Origin: an uncultured Oscillospiraceae bacterium
GTDB lineage: Bacteria; Bacillota; Clostridia; Oscillospirales; Oscillospiraceae
Reading direction: 5' to 3'
Assembly (NCBI GenBank): GCA_910585265.1
Contig: CAJUCA010000082.1
Span: 1-8,735 of the forward strand
Length of the DNA: 8,735 nt
Shown here: in pieces, positions 1-6,250 of the stretch
How positions within the stretch are numbered: position 1 is the stretch's first letter
Layout: each line of letters begins with the position of its first letter
The notes under the pieces: model-generated
Databases searched by the model: none
What the model was told of the DNA's origin: nothing
Seen by the model: the letters and a program-made list of their open reading frames with translations, nothing else
Made by a program: the position numbers and the translations under genes

Positions 1-140
1 TTGTTCGATTGGCAAGAGGGCAAAAATGAGGTGTCCCCAGTTGGGAACACCTCACGAGGTTTCGACTTTTTTTGGCACTGTATTGGGCGATAGACTGGAA
101 TCCGCTTATTATCCAGAGGGATATATACGGGATCGGACCG
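1..140. other. Intergenic stretch at left edge
   Basis: No gene is supported here. The stretch holds the terminator hairpin at 22-54 and a seven-T run at 67-73. Short open frames run through the hairpin but have no start signal or recognisable product. The next gene to the left is outside the window. Confidence 0.6.
22..54 (-). terminator. Rho-independent terminator closing the array
   Basis: Read on the minus strand, an 8-base arm TGAGGTGT pairs with ACACCTCA (plus-strand positions 47-54 and 27-34). One mismatch and a further CCC/GGG stem follow inside, leaving a small AGTT/AACT loop. The hairpin is followed at once by five T (positions 26-22), the classic form of an intrinsic terminator. 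It lies about 86 bases past the stop codon of the DUF1963 gene, so it would end the whole leftward transcript. On the plus strand the nearest T-run (67-73) is 12 bases away from the stem, so it is less convincing as a terminator in that direction. Confidence 0.75.
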
Positions 141-1490
141 TCAACAGCAGTCCCAATTGTAGAGCACCCGGCTGAAATCCAGCTTCTCCAGGTCCGTCCG
201 GGAGATGAAGAAGTTGGCTACGCCGCAGTCCCCCCAGAGAATGGAGTAGCCGTTCTCCTCGTCCCGCATGGAGTCGACCTGGAGCAGCAGGGTGTCGAAG
301 GGGCTGTCCTCGCTCCGGGGGTCCTCCTGGGTAAAGCTGGGGTAGCCCAGCATCCAGTGGCCGCCGTTCATGCAGCCGTCGTCGGTCTCCAGGAAGGACT
401 CGAACAGCTCGTCATAGACGTCCTCGTCCAGAAACTCATAGGACTTCTGCTCTCCCATATCCACCCCCATCACCGCTTTCACCGCCGCCCGGAAGGCCTC
501 CTCAAAGACGAAGGAGCGGTCGTTGGCGGAGCTGTCCGCCCGCTCCGTGTGGATTGCCAGCTCCTCCTCCAGAGGACTGGTTCTGTAGTCGTCCACCAGA
601 CCGGGCGCGCCCAAAGAAAGCACCTGGTCCGGGGTGACGCTCCCGTCAATTTTGGGGTGGTAGACCACCCGGTAGTTTTTCTGGTCCGGGGCATCGGCGA
701 AGTTACAGCCGAACATCTCGTCCAGGCCGATGAAAAACTGGAGCAGGCCGGTTTTGGGGAAGGGCGGGTCCATGTCCTCCGCCCCGAAGTTGATCTGGGC
801 CAGCAGCTGCATGGGCTGGCCCTTCTCGTCCGCCGGGTAGGGCCGGCTCAGGTCCCAGTAGGGCAGGCCGCCGATTTTGCTGTCGGTCAGGCCGAGGGTC
901 ATCCCCCGCTTGACCCGCAGCCGGTAGGCGGGGACTTTTGTCCGGGCCTTGATGTCCTCCAGCAGGGCCTCCAGGCGGACGTCCCCCTGGTAGGGCTTCT
1001 TCTGGGGCACCGGCCGGGCGGATTGGACCGGGTTGTGCTCCTCAGCGAGGTAGGGGGAAAAGTCCACCTTAGCGCTCAGCCCATCCAGCAGTTCCGTATG
1101 GATCAGCTGTTTTTTCTGCGGCAGACGCACATACCGCAGCTTGGGCAGCTCGCTCAGCAGAGAACAGTCCCAAAAGTTCGTTTCCCCCGCGTCCAATTTT
1201 TTCAACAATTTACAGCTTTTCAGAAACGCATAATCCTTATGGCTGAAGCCCCAGGGGAAAATCAGGGTGTGCAGGTTGGGCAGTTCGCCAAGAATGTCGA
1301 AGGCCCCCGCCTCAATTTCCAGCCAGTCCCGGGCCAGCATACCGCCGCGCCAGAGCTGAAGCTGAGGGTCGCACTTATTGCGCCACTTCGTGATGGCTTT
1401 TACTTTCGTCAGGTCGTAAGGCTTGTCGGGAAACCCCACCGCGTCCTCAATGGCTTTCAGCAGCCAGGGGTCGATTTTTTTCATTTCCAT
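141..1490 (-). CDS. DUF1963/YwqG-like protein with leucine-rich N-terminal region
   Basis: The 449-residue product has two parts. Residues about 1-160 are leucine-rich with irregular spacing (LPNLHTLIFP, LLKKLDAGETNFWDCSLL, LPKLRYVRLP) and resemble degenerate leucine-rich repeats. Residues about 190-449 match the DUF1963 (YwqG) pattern: IGGLPYWD near 206, QLLAQINF near 228, GLLQFFIG near 248, HWMLGYPSFTQEDPR near 378, LLLQVDS near 401 and a C-terminal WGDCGVANFFI. YwqG-type proteins have no settled biochemical role; they often sit beside SUKH and other immunity-type genes, which fits this neighbourhood. There is no signal peptide or membrane segment, so it should be cytosolic. The frame is open upstream to a TTG at 1535, but GAGGAGG lies 11 bases before the ATG at 1490, which I take as the start; a second ATG follows two codons later. 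Family call good, function unknown. Confidence 0.85.
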   Translation of the reverse strand: MEMKKIDPWLLKAIEDAVGFPDKPYDLTKVKAITKWRNKCDPQLQLWRGGMLARDWLEIEAGAFDILGELPNLHTLIFPWGFSHKDYAFLKSCKLLKKLDAGETNFWDCSLLSELPKLRYVRLPQKKQLIHTELLDGLSAKVDFSPYLAEEHNPVQSARPVPQKKPYQGDVRLEALLEDIKARTKVPAYRLRVKRGMTLGLTDSKIGGLPYWDLSRPYPADEKGQPMQLLAQINFGAEDMDPPFPKTGLLQFFIGLDEMFGCNFADAPDQKNYRVVYHPKIDGSVTPDQVLSLGAPGLVDDYRTSPLEEELAIHTERADSSANDRSFVFEEAFRAAVKAVMGVDMGEQKSYEFLDEDVYDELFESFLETDDGCMNGGHWMLGYPSFTQEDPRSEDSPFDTLLLQVDSMRDEENGYSILWGDCGVANFFISRTDLEKLDFSRVLYNWDCC

Positions 1491-1552
1491 ATAAAGAGTA
1501 TCCTCCTCAGTACCAATGCATAATTTATGAAGCAACGCAAAGTTAATCAGCG

Positions 1553-1567
1553 GTGAATCATGTTCAC
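1553..1567. repeat. Inverted repeat GTGAA-N5-TTCAC
   Basis: Two perfect 5-base arms with a 5-base spacer in the leader of the DUF1963 gene, about 63 bases before its start. It may be a protein-binding site or a chance dyad; the arms are short. Confidence 0.3.
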
Positions 1568-1609
1568 TCCATATAAATTATTTTGATAGTGAGTTCATCT
1601 CAATATCTC

Positions 1610-1623
1610 TTAACAAATGTTAA
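1610..1623. repeat. Inverted repeat TTAACA-N2-TGTTAA
   Basis: Two perfect 6-base arms with a 2-base spacer, 33 bases past the stop codon of the WYL regulator and upstream of the DUF1963 gene. Size and symmetry suit a dimeric DNA-binding protein; the link to the WYL regulator is only positional. Confidence 0.4.
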
Positions 1624-1655
1624 TTTATTGTGTTGATTGTACCTCGAAAACGGTG

Positions 1656-2615
1656 CTACTGTAGCCACCTTGCCATCTCCCTCATTTTCGCCGCAATCTC
1701 CTCCGGCTCCATAATACGGATTTTCCCGCCAAAAGTAAAGACCCAGGCGAAAAAGGGCGGGCTGGGGGCAACATCCACGGTGGTCTGGAAGTGCGCCCCG
1801 TCTACGATCTCCGTCTGCACCTCCTCTCCAAAACGGTCAACAACGCTGCGCATGGTGCTGTTCTCGCACAGCAGTGTTATCCTCTGGATGTCGGCTCCGA
1901 ACATCCCGAACACCTGGTGGACATACGCCGCGGGATCGAAGTCCTGCGCTGGTATGGCCTCCTGCACCAGCAGCTTCACAGCGGTCATGCGGTCTACACG
2001 GAACTGGGCCAGCTTGCCGTGTTTCTCCGACCAGCCCACGGCGTAGTAATAGTCCCGGCTCCAGATCAGGGCATAGGGGCTGAACTCGTACCGATAGCCG
2101 TCGTGCTTGAGGACTTTTTCTTTCTCTGCGGTGTACTCTATGTACTGGAAGGCGATCCGCCGCTTCTCCTGGATGGCGGTGTGGATCATGTCCACCGCAT
2201 AGTAGATCGCCTCGTTGTCCTGCTTCGCTGTGCCCTCCATGTAGACAGGGCGGTTGAGCTGTTTGGCCTGCTCCTGGCTGGTGAGGGAGACCAGCTTGCG
2301 GATCAGGCTGGCGCTTTTCTTCCTGGTGATGAAGTGCGAGGACTCCACCGCATCCACCAACAGCTTCAGCTCCGGCAGCTCGAACAGTCGGGAGCCGACG
2401 AAGTAGCGGTTCTGGGTGCTCTTGACACAGACAACGTCCACGCCCTGGTCAATCAGGATCTGGATGTCGCTGTACACACTCTTGCGGCCGGCCTGGATAC
2501 CGTGGGATTCCCAGAATTGGAGGATGTCTGAAACGGAGGCGGCGTGCTCCTCATCTGTAAGGGTGCAGAGATACTGCTGGAGCAGCAATATCCGAATTTG
2601 CGCTTCGTTCTTCAT
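1656..2615 (-). CDS. WYL-domain transcriptional regulator (HTH-WYL-WCX)
   Basis: The 319-residue product has the usual three-part layout of WYL regulators. Residues about 5-75 form a winged helix-turn-helix of the DeoR/HTH_11 kind, with RKSVYSDIQILIDQG as the recognition-helix region. Residues about 135-215 are the WYL domain, with FSPYALIWSRDYYYAVGW and the following QFRVDRM typical of the family. Residues about 240-319 are the C-terminal WCX extension, with FFAWVFTFGGKIRIMEP. Length matches the family. WYL domains are known to sense ligands, often nucleic-acid related, and such proteins control DNA-damage, phage-defence and other loci. The start is firm: GGAGGT lies six bases before the ATG. 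It follows the third SUKH gene after 87 bases and precedes the DUF1963 gene. It is the only regulator in the window and so the best candidate for controlling this array, but no target is shown. Confidence 0.93.
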   Translation of the reverse strand: MKNEAQIRILLLQQYLCTLTDEEHAASVSDILQFWESHGIQAGRKSVYSDIQILIDQGVDVVCVKSTQNRYFVGSRLFELPELKLLVDAVESSHFITRKKSASLIRKLVSLTSQEQAKQLNRPVYMEGTAKQDNEAIYYAVDMIHTAIQEKRRIAFQYIEYTAEKEKVLKHDGYRYEFSPYALIWSRDYYYAVGWSEKHGKLAQFRVDRMTAVKLLVQEAIPAQDFDPAAYVHQVFGMFGADIQRITLLCENSTMRSVVDRFGEEVQTEIVDGAHFQTTVDVAPSPPFFAWVFTFGGKIRIMEPEEIAAKMREMARWLQ

Positions 2616-2702
2616 AGGTCACCTCCGGCTATTGCTATGTAGCTTTCTTGAATTGCATGGGCTGGTAACTTTGAGATTGTCCATCTCTAAAAACCGCCCA
2701 AT
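2616..2702 (-). other. Gap between SUKH gene and WYL regulator
   Basis: This 87-base gap carries the strong ribosome binding site of the regulator at its left end. A small dyad GAGAT-N5-ATCTC lies at about 2673-2687 and is not followed by a T-run, so I do not call a terminator. No clear promoter boxes are visible. Confidence 0.4.
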
Positions 2703-3119
2703 CTATCTTCCGTCCCCGCCCTTGTCGCAGCCAAAACGATAATAATTGCGGAAAAGGAGCTGTGTTTCCGTATCTGTAAAAAGCTCTGTCAGTGACCCAG
2801 CCAGTTTTTGCATCTCCTCGAAAAAATCGGATTTGTAGGCCATATAGATCCCGCTGTCGTCCCCATCGCTGACATAAAGGTAGACAATATCCCCAATATC
2901 ATCGCCAAAGGGTAGTGCGTGGGGACAATCCTCGAAAAAGTTAACCGTTGCGTCAAATTCCTTAATATCATCCCACTTCCAAAATGTCATGGATGGAATT
3001 GCATAATTGGGCCGCCGATCCTCAATGCCTCCGCCTCCAAAGCGGCGGAAGATTTCGCGGTAGTCCTCCGGGAGCGGAACCGGGGAATGCTCCCGGATCA
3101 GATTCAATTTGTCTTCCAC
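2703..3119 (-). CDS. SUKH (SMI1/KNR4) family immunity-like protein, amber-interrupted gene (downstream part)
   Basis: From a GTG at 3119 the product is 138 residues. It shows SUKH features: LPEDYREIFRRFGGGGI near residue 17, a strand-rich centre with DDIGDIVYLYVSDGDDSGIYM, and an acidic C-terminal helix region (FFEEMQKLAGSLTELF). SUKH proteins are established immunity factors of polymorphic toxins; the cognate toxin cannot be told here. The same frame continues upstream through a TAG (3144-3146) to a well-placed ATG at 3227, so the gene appears broken by one nonsense codon. GGAGG lies six bases before the GTG, so translation may restart there and give a nearly complete SUKH domain. Whether the short form is made or functional is not visible. 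It could also be a natural two-ORF arrangement or a sequencing error. Confidence 0.75.
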   Translation of the reverse strand: MEDKLNLIREHSPVPLPEDYREIFRRFGGGGIEDRRPNYAIPSMTFWKWDDIKEFDATVNFFEDCPHALPFGDDIGDIVYLYVSDGDDSGIYMAYKSDFFEEMQKLAGSLTELFTDTETQLLFRNYYRFGCDKGGDGR

Positions 3120-3143
3120 TTCCTCCCTCCAGTTGGGCCGCCA

Positions 3144-3227
3144 CTATGGGTTATACCCATCCCAGGCCCTACATGCTGGGTCTTGGAAGTTATCAAAAAG
3201 CAGATTGATTTGTTCGATCAGATTCAT
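3144..3227 (-). pseudogene. N-terminal piece of the SUKH gene, ended by premature TAG
   Basis: An ATG at 3227 sits 12 bases past the stop of the 215-residue gene, and GGAGG overlaps that stop codon with good spacing, so this is a real translation start. It encodes 27 residues beginning MNLIEQINLLFDNF and ends at TAG (3144-3146). Eight sense codons then join it in the same frame to the GTG at 3119 that starts the SUKH body. The simplest reading is that one ancestral gene ran 3227 to 2703 (about 174 residues) and gained a nonsense mutation. Alternatively it is a short leader peptide coupling translation of the SUKH gene to the upstream gene. Confidence 0.6.
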
Positions 3228-3239
3228 TATGGAATCCTC

Positions 3240-3887
3240 CTATACTTGCGGTTTTGATGGAATGAAGTGTTCTTCTTCCCAATAACGATAAAGATCATAC
3301 AGTTGACTTTTATCGTGGGCCTCACTGGATTTTACCATTGCCACAAAAACGATTCTGCTGGGATTAAAGTAGGCTCTTTTGCCCACTAATTTTAAGATCA
3401 CCGGTCTGTTAGCGGAAAATTCGTTCTTTGGTTTTGCCCTATATCCCCAATACAAGTTTGGGTAGTTCTTTCGTACCGTTTCTCCAAGATAGATGGAAAT
3501 GTCCAAGGCAATGGAGAGTGTTTCATCAGTATATTTCATGGTTTCTTTTCTGATTTCATTCTCTATCCATTTCGGATATCGTGCTGCCTGAAATTCAATT
3601 TCTTTTTGGCTCATAGGAACCTGCTGAACTTTTGTTTCATACCATTCCCACAGCGGAATTAGCGACTCTGGGGAGTAATCGAACGGCTCCGTTTCCGGGC
3701 ACTCCTGTTTCATGTACTCCCACAGCAGGGTAATCCGGTTCGGAATTTGTTCCATGTACCAATTAAAGTACTCTTTCGCCTGTCTTGCAGTCAGTTCAAA
3801 AAATGCGTAGTTGTCAAAAAATTGCCGTGCCGCAATTCTATTGTGATTTGCAAAATCGAAAGGCGCAATCATCAAAGAGTAAGCCAT
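3240..3887 (-). CDS. Unrecognised 215-residue protein in immunity-type array
   Basis: I do not recognise a named domain. The protein is soluble-looking, with no signal peptide or membrane helix. Its N-terminal half is helical and aromatic-rich (FFELTARQAKEYFNWYME near 23, SPESLIPLWEWYETKV near 65). The C-terminal half has LDISIYLGE, NLYWGYRAKP and NRPVILKL, then a charged tail. The start is the ATG at 3887, since AAGGAGG lies eight bases before it; an in-frame TTG at 3917 has no such support. It begins 33 bases after the Sel1-repeat gene stops, and its own stop overlaps the ribosome binding site of the SUKH gene, so all three should share a transcript. Base composition is visibly more AT-rich than in the Sel1 gene upstream, suggesting separate origin. 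An immunity or toxin-neutralising role is possible by context only. Confidence 0.75.
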   Translation of the reverse strand: MAYSLMIAPFDFANHNRIAARQFFDNYAFFELTARQAKEYFNWYMEQIPNRITLLWEYMKQECPETEPFDYSPESLIPLWEWYETKVQQVPMSQKEIEFQAARYPKWIENEIRKETMKYTDETLSIALDISIYLGETVRKNYPNLYWGYRAKPKNEFSANRPVILKLVGKRAYFNPSRIVFVAMVKSSEAHDKSQLYDLYRYWEEEHFIPSKPQV

Positions 3888-3920
3888 CCAGTCAGCCTCC
3901 TTGTCACAGACATTCAACGC

Positions 3921-5162
3921 TCACTTCCGCCGCCAGACCCCGAACCAGCTCTTTTTATAGTGCGTCAGCGCCTCCTTCGCCGGTTCGTAGTTTGCCCATG
4001 CCGCCCTCTTCAGATAGACTACGCCCTGCTCAATGTCCTCCCGGACGCCCAGGCCCTCGGCGTACATCATCCCCAGGCCATAGTTCTTATAGGGCGAGTC
4101 CTGGCTTTTCTCCAAGAACGCTTTTCCCCGCGCCGGGTTCTGCTGGCAGCCATATCCCAGCAGATAGCAGATTCCCAGCAGATCATACTGGATAGATTCC
4201 CGTTCCGTATCCTTCTCCAGCCATTGAACTGCCCGCGCATAATCCACAGCCGTACCCCAGCCGTGAAAATACATGCGCCCCAGCTGGCGGCAGGCATAGC
4301 TGTCGTTACCATAGCTGGCGGTTTTCTCGTAGCACTCTATCACATAGGGAAGATTGCGCTCTACCGCCTTGCCCTCCCAATAAATATCTCCCACAACATT
4401 CCATCCCCAGAGGTGTCCGGCCTCTGCCGCTTTCAGCGCCCAAGGGAGGGCCGCCTTGTGGTCATCCTTGGCGTAGGCCAGGTGTTTGGCATAGGCGTAC
4501 ATCCACTCCGGGTAACCGCGTTCCGCACCTTGGCGCATGATCGGCGCAGCCTTTTCACGTTCGGGAGGGATCAGATCTCCTCTGCCACTCTGGTAATAAA
4601 TGCAGTAATTCCGTCCCGCCAGAATCATGCCGCCGGAAAACGCCTTTTCAAACCAGGGAAGACTTGCCTGCATCTGCTCCCGCCGCCAATCGTCCCACGC
4701 TTTCCGGCTCCCGAACTCCCGCTCCGACCGATCCCCGATCTCGATGACGTCCAGGAAGTAGTAGGTGTTCCCAATCATATACTGGCAGAACGGACACCCG
4801 GCCTCCGCCTTCTCATAGACCACATCCCAAGCGGCCTGGGTATTCTCGAAGGGCATACTCTCCCGCATGTCCGGCGTGAGCATATCCATGCGGATGGCCC
4901 CCAGCACTCCCACGGCGCTGCCTTTCGCCACAGACTCCCGCAGCATGGCGTAGGCCGCCGCCTCGTTTTCCTCAAAGGGATGGTACTCCCAGCTGTAGCA
5001 GGAGCCGGAGAAGCACCGGGAGAGGAAGTAACAGGCATCCCCATCCCCCTCCTTGGCAGCCTGAAACAGCGCCTCCGCCGCAGCCTTGGCCCGGTCATTG
5101 TCACAGCAGTAGTACAGGTCTTCGATGGCCTTGTCCACCACGTCACTAAAATACTTGCCCAT
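3921..5162 (-). CDS. Sel1-repeat (TPR-like) protein
   Basis: The 413-residue protein is built of Sel1-like/TPR-like helical repeats along nearly its full length. Clear units include WALKAAEAGHLWGWNVVGDI, CYEKTASYGNDSYACRQLGR followed by MYFHGWGTAVDYARAVQWL, YDLLGICYLLGYGCQQNPAR and YGLGMMYAEGLGVREDIEQG. The G-x-Y/F-x-G-x-G-V/T and A-x-x-W-x-x-K-A spacing is typical. Sel1 repeats are protein-protein interaction scaffolds; the partner is unknown. The protein has no signal peptide, so it is probably cytosolic. GTG at 5177 is in frame, but GGAGG falls eight bases before the ATG at 5162, which I choose. It lies 52 bases after the membrane-protein gene and directly before the 215-residue gene. Sel1 proteins occur in immunity-gene neighbourhoods, so it may be another array member. 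Family call sure, role unknown. Confidence 0.88.
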   Translation of the reverse strand: MGKYFSDVVDKAIEDLYYCCDNDRAKAAAEALFQAAKEGDGDACYFLSRCFSGSCYSWEYHPFEENEAAAYAMLRESVAKGSAVGVLGAIRMDMLTPDMRESMPFENTQAAWDVVYEKAEAGCPFCQYMIGNTYYFLDVIEIGDRSEREFGSRKAWDDWRREQMQASLPWFEKAFSGGMILAGRNYCIYYQSGRGDLIPPEREKAAPIMRQGAERGYPEWMYAYAKHLAYAKDDHKAALPWALKAAEAGHLWGWNVVGDIYWEGKAVERNLPYVIECYEKTASYGNDSYACRQLGRMYFHGWGTAVDYARAVQWLEKDTERESIQYDLLGICYLLGYGCQQNPARGKAFLEKSQDSPYKNYGLGMMYAEGLGVREDIEQGVVYLKRAAWANYEPAKEALTHYKKSWFGVWRRK

Positions 5163-5214
5163 GATTGCTTCCTCCACTCTGATTTTACTTAACCTATAAA
5201 CCCGTCAGGGGGAC

Positions 5215-6231
5215 TTATTTATATGTCCTTCGTTGAAGATTTGCGTGATCCGTAATTTCGTCCCAATATTCGTCCATGTATCCTTCATTGAGATATTGGA
5301 TCAGCCAGAATTTCACCTGTGTCACGGTGCCCGCTTTCCGGAAATATCTGCGGGCCTTTTCGTCCCGGATATTGGTACACCAGATCACTTGAAGCTGTTC
5401 CGCCTCGTCTGGGAGAAGGTCAAAGGAGGAAGAACCCCACTCCAAAATGGCGCACTGATACTTTCCCTCATAGACTCCCTGAGCCGCCAGCTCCACATCA
5501 TGGGCGGTGAAGAACCTATACTCATTGCGCCACGCCTCTCCCACGATAGTCAGCTGACGGTGCCAGATGGTGTAAGTCTCGGCCCGGTTCTTGAGAACCC
5601 AAGTCCTAAATTCCTGATTTTCCGAGTCCTCAGATTCCTGTGGATTGCCTGGGATCTCCTCCAGCGTCTCCCAGCCATCGTTCCAGCCGGAGAGCGGCAG
5701 GGATTCCTCCAGCAGACTCCGGAACCACCCTGCTATCGCCTCAAGATCCATCGCCTTTGTGCGGATCCGCCAGCCACTATCCGCCGTTTGGAAGAAAGCC
5801 AGCAGCGTAAGCGTAGTTTGGACCGTACAGGAGATCTGCTTCAACTCCCCCCACTCCGGAATCTCCAAGGGCGTCAGGAGCTGCAGGTGGAAACTGTCCC
5901 GCTCCCCCTCCCGCAGCTTTTCCAGTTCCTCACGAATCCTCTCCGCCGTGATGTTGGAAGTACGATTCCCGGAGTTGTCCGTCAGAATGTATTGCGTTGG
6001 GGATTTCAGCGGGTGCTTTTCCTGGGGGTGGAGTTTATCCCGCAAGCCGTCCCAGACCCCAAAGAGGCCGAAGCCCATCATTCCCAGCCCCAGCAGCAGG
6101 CGGATGGGGCCAACGGCTCCCCGCAGGTCCTCAAGGCCCGCCAGCACCAAGCCAAAACCGAGGCATACGGCATACGCCCCCAGGATCAGAGCCGCCAGAT
6201 GCAGCCGTTTTCTGTTTTTTGTTTCCTTCAT
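5215..6231 (-). CDS. Unrecognised protein with two N-terminal transmembrane helices
   Basis: The 338-residue product starts with a basic stretch (KETKNRKR), a hydrophobic segment at about 11-33 and a second at about 41-60, followed by a basic loop. The two helices form a hairpin that should place both ends on the same side; the positive N-terminus and positive residues after helix two favour the cytoplasm. Residues 65-338 form a soluble region rich in W and E, with WHRQLTIVGEAWRNEYRFFT near 223, AILEWGSSSFDLLPDE near 261 and a conserved-looking VKFWLIQYLNEGY near 306. I know no family for it. AGAGGT lies seven bases before the ATG, and the gene follows the SMI1/KNR4-like gene by 19 bases, so it is in the same operon. 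A membrane-anchored immunity protein against a toxin acting at the membrane is one possibility, but this is speculation. Confidence 0.75.
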   Translation of the reverse strand: MKETKNRKRLHLAALILGAYAVCLGFGLVLAGLEDLRGAVGPIRLLLGLGMMGFGLFGVWDGLRDKLHPQEKHPLKSPTQYILTDNSGNRTSNITAERIREELEKLREGERDSFHLQLLTPLEIPEWGELKQISCTVQTTLTLLAFFQTADSGWRIRTKAMDLEAIAGWFRSLLEESLPLSGWNDGWETLEEIPGNPQESEDSENQEFRTWVLKNRAETYTIWHRQLTIVGEAWRNEYRFFTAHDVELAAQGVYEGKYQCAILEWGSSSFDLLPDEAEQLQVIWCTNIRDEKARRYFRKAGTVTQVKFWLIQYLNEGYMDEYWDEITDHANLQRRTYK

Positions 6232-6250
6232 GGGTCTACCTCTGTCTGGC

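Larger units (their letters stand above)
1491..1655 (-). promoter_or_regulatory. AT-rich gap with inverted repeats, candidate promoter/operator
   Basis: This 165-base gap separates the WYL regulator from the DUF1963 gene. It is much richer in A and T than the flanking coding DNA. It holds three perfect short dyads: TTAACA-AA-TGTTAA (1610-1623), GTGAA-TCATG-TTCAC (1553-1567) and CATAA-T-TTATG (1519-1529). I could not find a convincing pair of -35 and -10 boxes; TTGAGA followed 17 bases later by TAATTT on the minus strand is only a weak candidate. No hairpin followed by a T-run is present, so read-through from the regulator gene remains possible. A separate promoter for the DUF1963 gene, possibly controlled by the adjacent WYL protein, is an inference. 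Confidence 0.4.

Noticed and set aside
72..1523. Long plus-strand open frame (483 codons) opposite the DUF1963 gene
   Set aside because: It is the antisense shadow of a GC-rich gene: low-complexity V/L/Q/G-rich translation, no family resemblance and no good ribosome binding site. The minus-strand frame has clear DUF1963 motifs.
2673..2687. Small dyad GAGAT-N5-ATCTC as a terminator between the SUKH and WYL genes
   Set aside because: The stem is only five bases and is not followed by a T-run on the minus strand.
3144..3146. Amber codon read as a sense codon (recoding or pyrrolysine)
   Set aside because: TAG is used as an ordinary stop in this window, for the WYL gene, the 215-residue gene and the SUKH gene itself. 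No recoding signal is visible and SUKH proteins are not known to need one.
3747..5192. Long plus-strand open frame (481 codons) opposite the Sel1 gene
   Set aside because: It crosses two real minus-strand genes and their gap, and its translation is rich in P, R, H and L with no domain. The minus strand has well-formed Sel1 repeats.
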